Positions 37,301 to 46,985 of a DNA stretch of 64,000 nt are shown here, piece by piece. How positions within the stretch are numbered: the stretch's first letter is position 1; every line of letters starts with the position of its first letter. The translations under genes were made by a program, and so were the position numbers. The stretch spans positions 11,819,199 to 11,883,198 of the forward strand of contig OX453276.1 in NCBI GenBank assembly GCA_949710005.1. The letters are read 5' to 3'. This DNA is from Ricordea florida. Its lineage: Eukaryota; Cnidaria; Anthozoa; Corallimorpharia; Ricordeidae. The notes beneath the pieces were generated by a model that was not told the DNA's origin, did not search any database, and worked only from the letters and a program-made list of their open reading frames with translations.

Positions 37301-38306
37301 CGTATACCCGGATCCCTAGCCGGAAGTGGGTCTCTACTTTCCGCAGCTCGTCCTGCGAAATCCCTGGGCAAGCCTCGGGCGAATGGTACATCTCTCTCGC
37401 AAGAGCTCGAGCTTGGCTGGTACAACGATCCACGCGCGCGCCACGATGGACCGCTATACACCGAAAGAGGCAGAGGTTATCTTCATATGTATCCAAGGAA
37501 TACATCCCAGGCTTTCTTCGGAGCCAGTCTGGGAGTGGTTCTGTCCCCAACAAAGGCGCCTGCCGATCTACTACAGCTTTTACTGTCATAGAGATAAATC
37601 GGATGAAGACCCACTTGGTGTTAGGGCGCTCGATTTGGTCACCAATCAAGCGCTTCTCGTCTTCCGCCTGCACCCAGTCTCTGGCTTGCGTCTCGAGCCG
37701 CTGGATCCAAGGGCTGCCTTTTACGATTTCGTGAAACAGCATAATTTTTCCAGTTTCGATATTCCGGAGTCGATAGGTGTAACTGTATCGGAGATAGCAG
37801 CTGGTGGTGACCCTCTCGTGGAGCTTATCCATAATCTGATCCACCAGAGGACCGTCCACACCTCGGAAGAAAGACCACTTCCAGAAGCGGCGACCAGCTT
37901 CCTCTCCCTCTCTCTCTCCATCCAACTCTTCGAGTATACGCGCACCTTCTCGAACCAGAGATCTCGCTAAGGGAGCTCGACGGTTTTCAATTTTTCTACG
38001 AGCTTCTGCCCTCATCGTTAGGGTAGTCCTCTTTCGGACACCTTCCGCGAGAAGAGCGGTGTCGACCTCTCTCGCAAGTTGACGGAGTTCACGAGACCGC
38101 TGCCACTTCTTGTGGGGGTTCTCTATATCCCCTCTGGTTATAGCAGGGTATCTCCCCGTCTGTAGCGCTCGCCGGAGTCGTTTCCTCCACTCCGCGGCGC
38201 GAGCCTCCCCGATCGCTCGTAGTAGGTCAGCTTTGCGCTTCAACTTCGAGCGCCCAGACAGTCCATAACTTCGTGCTAAAGAGCGTAACTCTTTGACGGT
38301 GGGCAT
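34314..38306 (-). CDS. polB: Protein-primed family B DNA polymerase with SAP and accessory domains (1330 aa)
   Basis: 1330 aa from ATG 38306 (an ATG 27 nt upstream is possible, but the SAP motif begins at once after this one). Domains in order: SAP (2-36), an OTU-like segment with NLCLFRC (C279) and YEGHAFL (H368), a C2H2-like finger (383-404), a GFAVDGYD...GCLWHGCKRCF nuclease-like domain (about 470-500), 3'-5' exonuclease motifs (DFE at 573-575; NSGKYDLN; YYNNLDVGPF) and polymerase motifs A (GYDANALYL), B (KLLGNSCYG) and C (DTDS at 1181-1184). It would replicate the element from a protein primer. Fully open. Confidence 0.97.
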   Translation of the reverse strand: MPTVKELRSLARSYGLSGRSKLKRKADLLRAIGEARAAEWRKRLRRALQTGRYPAITRGDIENPHKKWQRSRELRQLAREVDTALLAEGVRKRTTLTMRAEARRKIENRRAPLARSLVREGARILEELDGEREGEEAGRRFWKWSFFRGVDGPLVDQIMDKLHERVTTSCYLRYSYTYRLRNIETGKIMLFHEIVKGSPWIQRLETQARDWVQAEDEKRLIGDQIERPNTKWVFIRFISMTVKAVVDRQAPLLGTEPLPDWLRRKPGMYSLDTYEDNLCLFRCIAVHRGARVDRCTSQARALAREMYHSPEACPGISQDELRKVETHFRLGIRVYEPQESGDWLHRRHPAHYEKVGTPPMTIGVYEGHAFLIHDIQKLVKKFVCGECNARFTKSCHLHRHADRCTQGETKVVCKGEKVEAPPSAFEKAFYPQKRDSVQAVQWLEYEARTRGIHIHHQLCGHGGERVIEGFAVDGYDPISKTVFQFNGCLWHGCKRCFPSPKQRQEQLRNLSKKKGSPVTHEIAYQQTLEREAKIRAAGFRLVVRWQHEEPKTWRKDRILEQKTETYPHAIVYDFESYLDKSSAKKPTADLTIEGDHVPISVSISDTLDPTPEHLCVRESELLIEEFVRALERRAVRIREHVNARFLPDTIELLPKKYREAIEEWCDQVPVLGFNSGKYDLNLIRNHFVPEICKTTDQSIKVGCKENQVMFITTPGFKFLDVLNYIGPGKTYDAWVKAYGCTLTKSWFPYEWFDSPDKLDFPGLPDYPQWFSKLKGKYLLSLSEYRDCKRVFREKGMQTFADWLRYYNNLDVGPFVEALAKMRDFYTAYGIDIFKDAVSLPGVSMRFVLRGTLCSPNPPELYAPNKEAYDMLKAAVVGGPSNVFTRYHEVGVSRIRSHQYESTAQAHQCRRILGYDANALYLSTMAAPMPCGEGTVTHCSRPSNVDGFVRDIREGRWFGFAEVDIEVPEHLWPKFEEMPPLFYSKEVPETDVPQEMLDYLERMGRTRSTDPKLVGALSAKKIQLYAPLLSWYLAHGLVVTAVYRTINYKPQKIFGWFVDQVTEARREGDTNKGKALIADLFKLLGNSCYGKFIEALERQTLVSYTDDEAVVDRALRSSWFEDFDEIGSTYEIHRRKQKIEITRPFQIGITVYQLAKLRMLEFYYDFLDHFVDRRSFELLQMDTDSLYMGIARKNLDDIVPPELREEFEGCKKKWLAWDKWSGRTPGLFKLEFEGTRAIALCSKAYYVDDGTGKSKTSAKGMSKKDNDLTWERYKAALYGALDRAENRGFRMDHGKMTTYHQEKLGLSAYYDKRRVLPDGIHTEPLEYTLRG

Positions 38307-38309
38307 ATT

Positions 38310-38385
38310 TTGAAGATACCTTTGATGCACCACTCTCTAAATGGAAATAATTTTTGTGTAGCCACTCCCTAAATGAAAATACCTT
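38310..38385. repeat. Imperfect direct repeat between PolB start and inverted repeat
   Basis: CCACT(C/C)(T/C)CTAAATG(G)AAAT units occur twice (about 38329 and 38362) with flanking AATACCTTTG-like text. This spacer separates the PolB start from the right terminal repeat. Confidence 0.5.
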
Positions 38386-38629
38386 TGGCGCGCCAACGTT
38401 TTTCCGAAGATTTATAGTATGCATATTTGTCTAAATTGAAATTGCTCATTAATTTTCAGAAAACACTCGGAAAATCTTCGGATCATTTTCGGAAATCTTC
38501 GGGTCATCTTCGGAAGTGGGAAACAAAGTCAAAACAACGCTTTAAATCGGAAATATAGACAAAAGCTTCATTTCTAAAAAAAACAGCTTCTAGCTCAAGT
38601 GGTATTTGATTGACCCCGACTATACTACT
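38386..38629 (-). repeat. Right terminal inverted repeat of element B
   Basis: 244 bp, reverse complement of 24249-24504 apart from fewer CCGAAGAT units and scattered substitutions. It contains the same TATAAATC box, here about 105 nt before PolB. Confidence 0.95.
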
Positions 38630-39085
38630 TTTTCTCATCTTCACATCACTTTCCAGCCAGCTGAAATTCATATACTGCCTGTAATCTTTGGGGCGGTCGA
38701 CGTCGGAAGAGCGAATGGTTATCCTCTCGTCACTTTTCGCGCCCGGACGAGTCAAAGACTATTGAAATTCAGTCTTCAAGTTGGCCATTGTCCTAAATGG
38801 AGACATTCAAACTCTTTTTGATTTTAGTAAGACCGCTAATCGTCCTGTTAGCTGCAAAATCACCACAAACTCTAGCATCAATACGATACACGTTCAGAGT
38901 GAACTTTGATCAGTAGACTTCGGTGACGACAGTTGTCGTTTTCATATCGATGCTACCGAGTTCTCTCCGACTAATTACGAACAGTGTCTACACCTGAGTG
39001 AGTGAGTGAGTGAGTGAGTGAGTGACAATTTGCATATCGGAGTCCCCACAAAAACTCGCAAATACGCATCGCGTATCCACGAGTT
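38630..39085. other. Right flank of element B; possible cut host exon and GAGT microsatellite
   Basis: The minus strand from 38755 to 38630 is open (DVDRPKDYRQYMNFSWLESD) and is cut by the inverted repeat; it follows a TTCAATAG acceptor-like site. It may be part of a host or transposon exon; not identified. A GAGT tetranucleotide run occupies 38995-39024. The sequence does not continue the left-flank Harbinger. Confidence 0.35.
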
Positions 39086-39174
39086 AAAAACTGTGAAAAC
39101 TGGGCCCTTGGTCTTGAGTACGGTCCTCGTCCTTCGGGCCTTGGGCCGTACTCAAGACCACGGGCACAGTTTTT
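39086..39174. repeat. Palindromic MITE
   Basis: Hairpin from AAAAACTGTG to CACAGTTTTT with long arms GGTCTTGAGTACGG/CCGTACTCAAGACC around a CCTTCGGGCC loop. Confidence 0.65.
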
Positions 39175-39289
39175 TCTGTGCGGACCTTCCTTCCAGTAAA
39201 TAACATTTCTTGGTCATGGTTTTTATCAAACTTCGAGCTCGTAACACGTCTTACCATGCCATGTGTCAAATGAAAATCGTAGGGTTGTG

Positions 39290-39621
39290 GGATGTGGCTT
39301 GAAGTGACAACGTCAAAGTGTAGTAAGGGTATGTTGAAGCCACACATATGCGCACATATCCACACATTTTCCATCACCTTGCTATTTGTCATTTGATATT
39401 TATTATGTGGGAACCCAGAACTCATCTGCTGGCTGTGCCATGCTGATGAGGCCCAACAGGGCTAAAACAGCTCTCCGTGGCTGCTGGCTTTTGAGCTTTA
39501 TTTTTCAGTATTTTTTAGTAGCGACAGAGTCTTATCTCTTCTACCAAAGTCGCCTTAGTGCGCATATGTGTGGCTTTGACATACCCTTACTGCACTTTGA
39601 CATTGTCACCTCAAGCAACTT
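39290..39621. repeat. Inverted repeat pair of about 65 bp
   Basis: 39291-39360 and 39549-39620 are inverted copies sharing GCGCATATGTGTGGCTT and CATACCCTTACT, separated by about 190 bp. Likely the arms of a non-autonomous DNA element. Confidence 0.6.
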
Positions 39622-39896
39622 CAAGAAGTTCGGTATGTTAAGTGCAAGAAGCCAGTTTTTAATTTTTGGCAGAAAGTCATGTGCAACCTCTGTCACATTA
39701 AATCCTGCAATGAAGTAGGGTATCAGTAGTAAATTATGTATATCCTTAGACTTTTTTACCTTTGTGTGGAATTCTATTCATGTCTATTTTTGGTGATTAA
39801 TAAAATCAACAGTATATTTTTTCGGTTAATAATTTAATAACCGCTGACCAATATGCTATTTCGAGACAACATACAACTGAACACACCACGGACTTA

Positions 39897-40177
39897 GGGA
39901 CGGACCATTAGAAAAGTGATGGGGGGGGTGGAGAATTTTCAGCTTACACGAATTTTTTTTCGCTCACTGCTTGTGCAGGAATTTTTTTTCAGGTGAACTC
40001 CTCTGCGCGAATTTTTTTTACTTCGTGTGAAAAAGTCACAATTGGACCTTCCTTCTGCATGAATCTTTTTTACCTTCTTCTTTTCCTGAATTTTTTTTCT
40101 GGGCATTTTCCTTGCATGAATTTTTTTTTGTTTTTTCCCCAACCCCCCTCCCCATCACTTTTCTAATGGTCCGTCCC
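39897..40177. mobile_element. MITE, GGGACGGACCATTAG termini, TTA target duplication
   Basis: Inverted ends GGGACGGACCATTAGAAAAG/CTTTTCTAATGGTCCGTCCC, flanked on both sides by TTA (39894-39896; 40178-40180). The interior holds several GAATTTTTTT units. The 3 bp duplication fits a Harbinger-mobilised MITE. Confidence 0.75.
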
Positions 40178-40341
40178 TTACCCCTTAAGGGAACGTCCGC
40201 GGGCCATGTCGGGATACTCAGCCATTTTGTTTACTTATATCTTGGTATCGTTGTATTACACAACTTTTCAGGTCCAAAGCACTTTTTATTCCATTTGTAA
40301 GTGCATTCTTGCCTTGCACAATATCGGCCGTGCTTTATTAT

Positions 40342-40471
40342 TGTTGTAAACGGATAACAATTAATGCGGACAAGTAAACGCAACTCAGTTCTGTTATATT
40401 TTTAACATCCGAATCCCAGGTGTAACTGCACATGCGCAGTCCTTACAGTCGAACAATACCTTTATATAACA
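40342..40471 (-). repeat. 3' LTR of retrotransposon 2
   Basis: 130 bp, begins TGTTGTAAACGG and ends TATATAACA on the plus strand. Confidence 0.92.
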
Positions 40472-40524
40472 TCTCCCCCTTTAAACGAAACAGTTTCCTT
40501 CTATAACATAACAGTTAAGCAATG

Positions 40525-43500
40525 TTAACAATTTAACTCATAGTCTCTCAAGTGACTTGGCAGTCTACGATTTACTCTAACAGGGTAACGTCTTTCAAAA
40601 CAAGGGAGAGAAGCAACCTTGTCTGAGCAACTTGGTTTCTCTAACATAGAACTTGTATCAGAACTTTCTGACAGAAAAACAGGAGGAACTCCAGTAACAT
40701 TGTCATTGTCTGTAACAGAACAAGGAACTCTAGGTACAGGGCTTTCAGAACATTCGCTAGTACTGGTCAACTGTAACTCATCCCGCTGTGGCTGTATGAG
40801 AGCCTGAGGTAAGTGGGACAACTTCATCAGGAAAGTCCACTGGGGAAGCCAATTGAAGTGGCATGGGATGATCTTCAATTGATAACGGGCTGATTAAGTG
40901 GTCATCATTGACAGCTCGGCTCAGGAGTTGGTCTCAGGAGTTGGTCGTTTCCATAGATTGCCTGACACTTCAACCATATAGTGTCGAGATCCAAGTACCT
41001 CAGTGATTACCCCAGGCATCCACTTTTCCCCCTTCCCATAGTTTCTAGCCAGTACTGGATCACCTGCATGAAACTGGCGTAGACTTCTGTGTGCAGTGAG
41101 ACTAACCATCGTACTGTACTGTCGAGCTTCAACATACCTTTCAACTGAAGGAATCAGTAAATCGAGGCGAGTGCGCAATCTCCTGCCCATTAGCATTAAA
41201 GAGGGAGGTTCGCCTGTAGTGGAATGGGTTTTTTTTCGATAAACAAGTAAGTACTTTGTGATTTGAGCAGACACATCAGTGTGGGTAAGCTGGGCTTGTT
41301 TGATTGCTGATTTCAAAATCTGGACAACACGTTCAGCCTGACCATTGGTGGATGGTTTGTATGCTGCTGAAGTACGATGTACAATTTCATTGTTAACCCA
41401 AAACTTTTCAAATTCTTTCGAAGTGAACTGGGAACCATTGTCAAAAACACGAATTTCAGGCAGTCTGTGCCTGCTGAATATGTCACGCAATGCAGTGATA
41501 GTTGTTCCAGCAATAATATTTGTCATTTTGACCACCTCTGGGAATTTGCTGTATGTATCAACAACAACCATATACATTTTTCCAGAGATCGGTCCTGCAA
41601 AGTCCACATGAATGCGAGACCAAGCCCGTGCTGGAAAAATCCATGGATGGATTTGAGCAGTAGGGGGTGCAGATCGCATAGTTTGACAAGTACTGCATGA
41701 AGAAACGATTCTTTCAATGTGGGCATCAATATTGGGCCACCATACATATGACCTTGATAGCGCATTCATTCTAGAAATTCATGGATGGGTTTCATGAAGT
41801 TCATGCAATACTTTCTCTTAAAGGGAAGGTGGTACAACAACCCGAGTACCCCATACCACACAGCCTTGTTGGGTTGTCAGTTCATCTCGTTTATTCTTGA
41901 ACGGTACCAATGTGGGATCTACTACACTTGGCCATCCACTGATGATATAACGGTAAACTTTAGATAAGACGGGGTCAACCTGGGTTTCTCTTTTGCTCAT
42001 CTGACTGGTCACATTGGTTACAACTTCAGGTTCTAAGAAGAAGCACTCGATATTTTCACATTTGGGTGACCATGTTTGTGGCAAAAGAAGACGTGACATG
42101 CTGTCTGCATCAGCATGCGCTGTAGTGCTGCGATACTCAATTTTGTAATTGTACTTTGAAGTCGAGCTGCTGCATGAGCAGGAACTGGCTGCCATGATCC
42201 GAAGAGGGTGCGTAGAGGGCGACGATCTGTTAAAATTGTGAGGAAGCGACCATACAAGTACTGACGAAATCGCTTTAATCCAAAAATTATGATGAATGCC
42301 TCCTTTCCTAACTGGGAGTAGTGTTGTTGAGCTTGTGTCAGGGTACAAGAGGCGAAGGCAACAGGCCGATATTGTCCATCTATCTGATGAGACAAAACTG
42401 CTCCAGCACCATACGATGAAACATCACACGACATAAAAAGAGGAAGTGTTTCATCATAATGTACTAATGTTTTTGCGCTAAGTATCAGCTGCTTAGCAGC
42501 AACAAATGTGTCTTCTTCAACTTCAGACCATTTCCAGGGTGAATTCTTCTTTAATAGTCTGTGTAAAGGTGCCAGGACTGTGGAGTGAGGTGGCATAAAT
42601 CGTGAATAGAACACTATAAGTCCCAGAAAGGACTTCAAGGCAGCAACATCTTTAGGTCTTGGGGCATCACGAATGGCTGTAAGTTTATCTTCAGTGGGAT
42701 GTAAGCCGTCACCATCTATCTTGTGACAAAGATAAACCACTGATAGCTGATGGAATTTGCACTTTGCCTTGTTCAGTCGGAAGCCAGCATTTAGAAGTCG
42801 ATCCAAAACCAAAGAAAGAGTGTGGAGATGATCTTCTTGATCAGTTCCGGCCACCAGAATGTCATCAAGTCGATTGACTGCCTTTGGAATGTCAGAAAGT
42901 AAGTTGTCCATAATTCTCTGAAAAATGGCTGGACCTGAATGTATACCATTTGGCAACCTCTTAAATGCAAATAGCCCAATGTGTGTATTCCTTTGCAATG
43001 GGTATCTGGCGGTACGCTTGTTTCATATCCAAGACACTAAAAACGGTGCATCCCCTCAAGGCTGAATGCATGCCCTCAATCTGAGGCATAGGATAGGTTT
43101 TCACATTAGCACATGCATTTTATGTTACACTAAAATCTCCACATACACACACTTCGTCGCTTTCTTTCTTTCCAACCACCACGATAGGGGCTGCTCTGAC
43201 AGCAGAAGTTACTCTTTTAATAACTCCATCTTTTTCCATTTTAAGCAATGTGCTCTCCACTTTTGACTGCATGGCATAAGGAACTGGTCTAGCTTTGTGG
43301 AATTTAGCCCCTCTACTTTCATTTAATACTACAGGTGTGCCCGTGTAGCATCCAAGTTGGGTCTGAAATAATTTGCTGTATTGTTCAAGGACAGAGTCCA
43401 AAGTCTGGTTACCCGTAGAACCTGGCACCGAGGAAGCGGGTGTAGGTAAGGGGCCAATTTGATTCACCCCTGGCAGGTTTTTCCAATCTAAGCAGACATC

Positions 43501-43985
43501 CATGAGCCAATTCCGACCAAATAAAGCACATGATCCTTCTCGTACAATCCTGATCCTGATACTCAATATTTTCAAATGCTTCCCCTAAGGGCTGCACAGT
43601 TTCACCTGTATAGGTTGACAAGACCACATTGGTTGATTTCAGAGTAACATCAGGACAAACTTCTTTTATGAAGCTAAGGGGTGCAAGAGACAAAGCACAC
43701 CCAGTGTCTAACTGCATTAAACAATCACTATTCTCAATCTTCAATGGTATAGAAATTTCAGACTTGGACATAGCATGAACATCATACACAACATACAACT
43801 CTTCTTCTTCAGGTACCTGTTCTTCGAGAAACTCTTGTTCCACACACATGGGATACACGTCTCTTTTCTTACAAACTCGAGCAATATGTCCACTTCCATT
43901 GCAGTTGTAACACACAGCATTTCTGAATCTGCATTTAGATCTAGTATGGTCAGAATTACCACATGAGAAACAAGTGTATGAGGTA
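40525..43985 (-). pseudogene. Ty3/gypsy pol remnant (zinc knuckle, protease, RT, RNase H, integrase)
   Basis: Several frames on the minus strand: zinc knuckle CYNCNGSGHIARVC and protease (QLDTGCALSLAP) at about 43.9-43.7 kb, RT N-terminal part at 43575-43120, RT palm with RLDDILVAG and RNase H (MSCDVSSYGAGAVL) at 42998-42033, integrase with CSTC and DNGSQFTS at 41769-40921, and a C-terminal RYPVRVNRR tail at 40878-40525. Stops and frameshifts separate the pieces, so it is inactive. Confidence 0.9.
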
Positions 43986-44000
43986 GACTGTCGAGGTCAT

Positions 44001-44732
44001 TTAATTAGGAAGTAACCCTTGACGACCAGCTGGTGGTAAGACTGGAGGTGTACTTGAACCTCGGCGAGAAGAAAGGTCTGGTGGGTCCTTGGGGACTGCA
44101 TGCACTGGTTGAGACAATTGCTGCTGCACTTGCATGGATTCTTTCGCTGCTATCTCATCTGCAATGGCCACTTGCATCGCTTGCTGGAAAGTGCGATCTT
44201 TACTAAGAAGCTTTTTACGAGTGGCTGGATTGCGAATCCCACAAACAAACTGGTCGCGAAGCGGACGATTTAAGAACTCACCAAAATTACAACTGGAGGC
44301 AAGATGTCGTAGACGAGCACTGTACACGGAAACAGTTTCATTCTCTTCTTGGAAACAACGGTGAAATCGGTACGATTCTGCAACTTCTAATCGTTTAGGT
44401 TTGAAATGTCGCTCAAGTAATTCACACAACTGCTGGAATGTCTTGTCTTTTGGATTTTCTGGACTGCACAAATCTCGAAGTGTCCCGTATGTCTTCTTGC
44501 CAATAACTGAAATCATCACTGCAACTTTCTTCTTGTTCGCGGCTACTTTAACAGCCTCGGAAGCCTCAGAAGGGTAAAGGTCAATACTATTCGCAACGAA
44601 ATACTGTTCAAGTCGTTCATGATAAGCTGTAAAAGTCTCCGTAGAAGTATCGAACTCCCCAATGGAACCAAGAAGCGGTGAACCATAATGGCCGAACAAA
44701 GCAATAACGCAAGCAACCACGTGTACGGACAA
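44001..44732 (-). pseudogene. Ty3/gypsy gag remnant
   Basis: 243 codons with a retrotransposon gag core (FTAYHERLEQYF; FQQLCELLERHFKPKR; LRDQFVCGIRN). Separated from pol by frame breaks near 44.0 kb. Confidence 0.88.
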
Positions 44733-44818
44733 CTAAACGCACAGAAGAACTTCGCAATTTTCAAAATCGCCATGAAGATAGCAGCACATCCCTGGAGTAT
44801 CCCATCCTCGTCGCCAGA

Positions 44819-44951
44819 TGTTGTAAAGGGATCATAATAATTAATGCGGACAAGTAAACGCAACTCAGTTCTGTTTTATTTTTAACATCCGAATTCCAGG
44901 TGTAACTGCTCATGCGCAGTCCTAACAGTCGAACAATACCTATATATAACA
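44819..44951 (-). repeat. 5' LTR of retrotransposon 2
   Basis: 133 bp, begins TGTTGTAAAGGG and ends TATATAACA on the plus strand. Confidence 0.92.
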
Positions 44952-46715
44952 ATTATGTTTTCAGCGTATTTATTTTACTGTACGTTTTATCGTAGATTCA
45001 CTTCTACGTCGTTGTTGTGCCAAATTAAATCATTCAACACCGAGGAGAATTCTTCAGGTGTGATATCACAACCAGCAACAGTGATGTTTATCACATCACA
45101 TTTCTTAAAGGAATAAAAACGAGCCTAGCGCATTGTTGAGTTATAAAAGAACGAGGGAAATTTAAGAGCAACACGAGCTGTATTCGACTCGCACTTCTCA
45201 AAAGTTCTTAAAAATTCCCAAGCGCTTATATAATTCAACAATGCACGAGTAACAAGTTTTTTTTAATTTTTTTTTTATAAAATACCCAAATTAACGAACG
45301 TGTGTGCAAGAGAATCAAAAGCCCGCTAGACTTCTAATGTTCATATTCTTGGCCAAAATTAATGCAAGGCGATCAATAAAATGGGAAGTCGTTCTTCGAA
45401 ATGGTTTCAGCCAAAAATAAAAGCATTACTATCGAGCTTGCACAGGAAGATTTGTGTGTGACCTAGCATGTGTGCATACTGCACTATAAAGCACACGCTT
45501 GACATAGTCCGCGTGCTTATGGTGTTATAGTGCACTTGTCTTGACCAGTCAGAGAAAAGCATGGGTAAAGAAAAGTGAAGAATACCTTGGCTTGAATAGC
45601 AGGTAAAGTTTTCTTATTTCCTCAAATTCAGGGGTTTGGGAGCTGCGGAACACTTTCCTTGTGAAAATTTGCACAGCTACTACTATACATGGTGGGTCTT
45701 ATCCAAAAGACATATTAAAGAAATGGTAAACGTGCAACGTGCAATCATCGAGTTATGGACGCACGCGGGAGGTTGCTAAGCAGGAAAGAAGCTTCTTGAG
45801 TGCTTAGGAAACCTCCCAAGTGCCTCCATAGCTCGATGGTTGCACAGCTGCCGCGATTATCATTTCTTTTATACGACTTCACAACTTCAGAATGTGACCA
45901 AAAGGAAATTTGAAGTTTAAACTTTTACAACGGCTACCCAAAAACGTTGCAATAGTCTTTATGCATGTTTCAATCAGACGAGAAAATTTCACCACCAGGC
46001 CTCGCTTTGAATTTGCAAATTTCCATAATTTTTTATCCATTGTTACCTCATCGTATGTACGTCATACCATGAGGTATAGCGATGGATGGATTGGTCACTT
46101 TATTCCCGTTAGACAAATAATTTATGCGTTAAATTTGCATTAAATGTGAATTAAAGAGGTTCTCCCCTGTCTCCCCTACTAGGTTTGGTTTTGTCCACAA
46201 GGTCATGCTATTGTTCTAGGTTTACATATGTGGGGGGGGGGGGGGAGACAAAGAGGCAGCACATGTTTACAAAATGGCGTCTGTTGTATCGAGCCCTACG
46301 CAAAGATTGTCAAGGCCGGTTTCGTTCATTTCACTCCATCTTTGGTCAAAATACATTTTTGAAGATCTCGCGAACGAACAGAAAATGTGTTCAAGAATGC
46401 TCAAGGGGAATGAAATCGAATTTAAAGTCTAAAAAGTGACGATGTCTCCAATTTGGACGACGAGTAATCGATCAGTCGTACAAGAGTGCACTAAACGAAC
46501 TATTCGGAATGAACGCTTTATGGTCTGGGAAAAGGACAGCACTTCATGGAATAATTACCACATATCATAAGGCTTTTTTGGGGGATGTTCTCATGGGGGC
46601 TGGCTAGCCACCCAATCCACCCCCCTTGGATAAGCCCCTGACTACAGTATAATTTCATTCCCACAGCGTAGCAAATCACGACTGAGAGCATTATGATAGG
46701 TCTGTGATTCAAATG
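44952..46715. other. Intergenic DNA with hairpin repeats
   Basis: No supported gene. Hairpin MITE-like repeats at about 45123-45255 (GCATTGTTGAGTTATA/TATAATTCAACAATGC) and 45715-45885 (arms GGGAGGTTGCTAAGC/GCTTAGGAAACCTCC); a G run at 46231-46245; a repeat fragment with GGGGGCTGGCTAGCCACC near 46590. Confidence 0.5.
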
Positions 46716-46985
46716 GGTAAAGGCGCACACGGGCCTTGAGGCCCAGATGGCCGGAGCTTATCCCAGTTTCTTTAACATGAAGCACCTGGGAATATTATTG
46801 CTCCCACTAGATGGGATGCTGGTCCAACGCAGGGCTACCCGCAGCATTATATCGTTGGTACCCATTTATACACCTAGGTGAAGAGAGATTAAGGAAACAA
46901 CACAGTGGCACTACCAGGGCATGAACTCCGGATCTCCTGCTCGGAAGTCCGACACGTTAACCATTACACTACCGTGTCTCCGGGA
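46716..46985 (-). mobile_element. tRNA-derived SINE, minus copy
   Basis: Reverse complement of the family at 59483-59757: a tRNA-like head on the right (GTAGTGTAATGGTTAACGTG; B-box-like element) and a shared body with GGGATGC(T)GGTCCA and GTACCCATTTA. Ends in GTGTGCGCC-like text. Confidence 0.75.

Larger units (their letters stand above)
24249..38629. mobile_element. Polinton-like virus-derived element B, complete between inverted repeats
   Basis: 14,381 bp. Ends begin 5'-AGTAGTATAGTC, consistent with the 5'-AG of Polintons. Terminal inverted repeats of 256 and 244 bp enclose fourteen genes including PolB, rve integrase, capsid protein and packaging ATPase. No 6 bp target duplication joins the flanks (TACAAT versus TTTTCT). 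GC-richer than element A and the host. Four genes in one segment (31.4-33.9 kb) carry stops or frameshifts; the others are open. Confidence 0.93.
40342..44951 (-). mobile_element. Ty3/gypsy LTR retrotransposon 2, older
   Basis: 4610 bp, minus orientation. LTRs 40342-40471 (130 bp) and 44819-44951 (133 bp), TG...CA ends, several substitutions and a small indel apart. Target duplication ATTAT at 40337-40341 and 44952-44956. A TGGCGACGAGG primer-binding site follows the 5' LTR. Confidence 0.95.
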
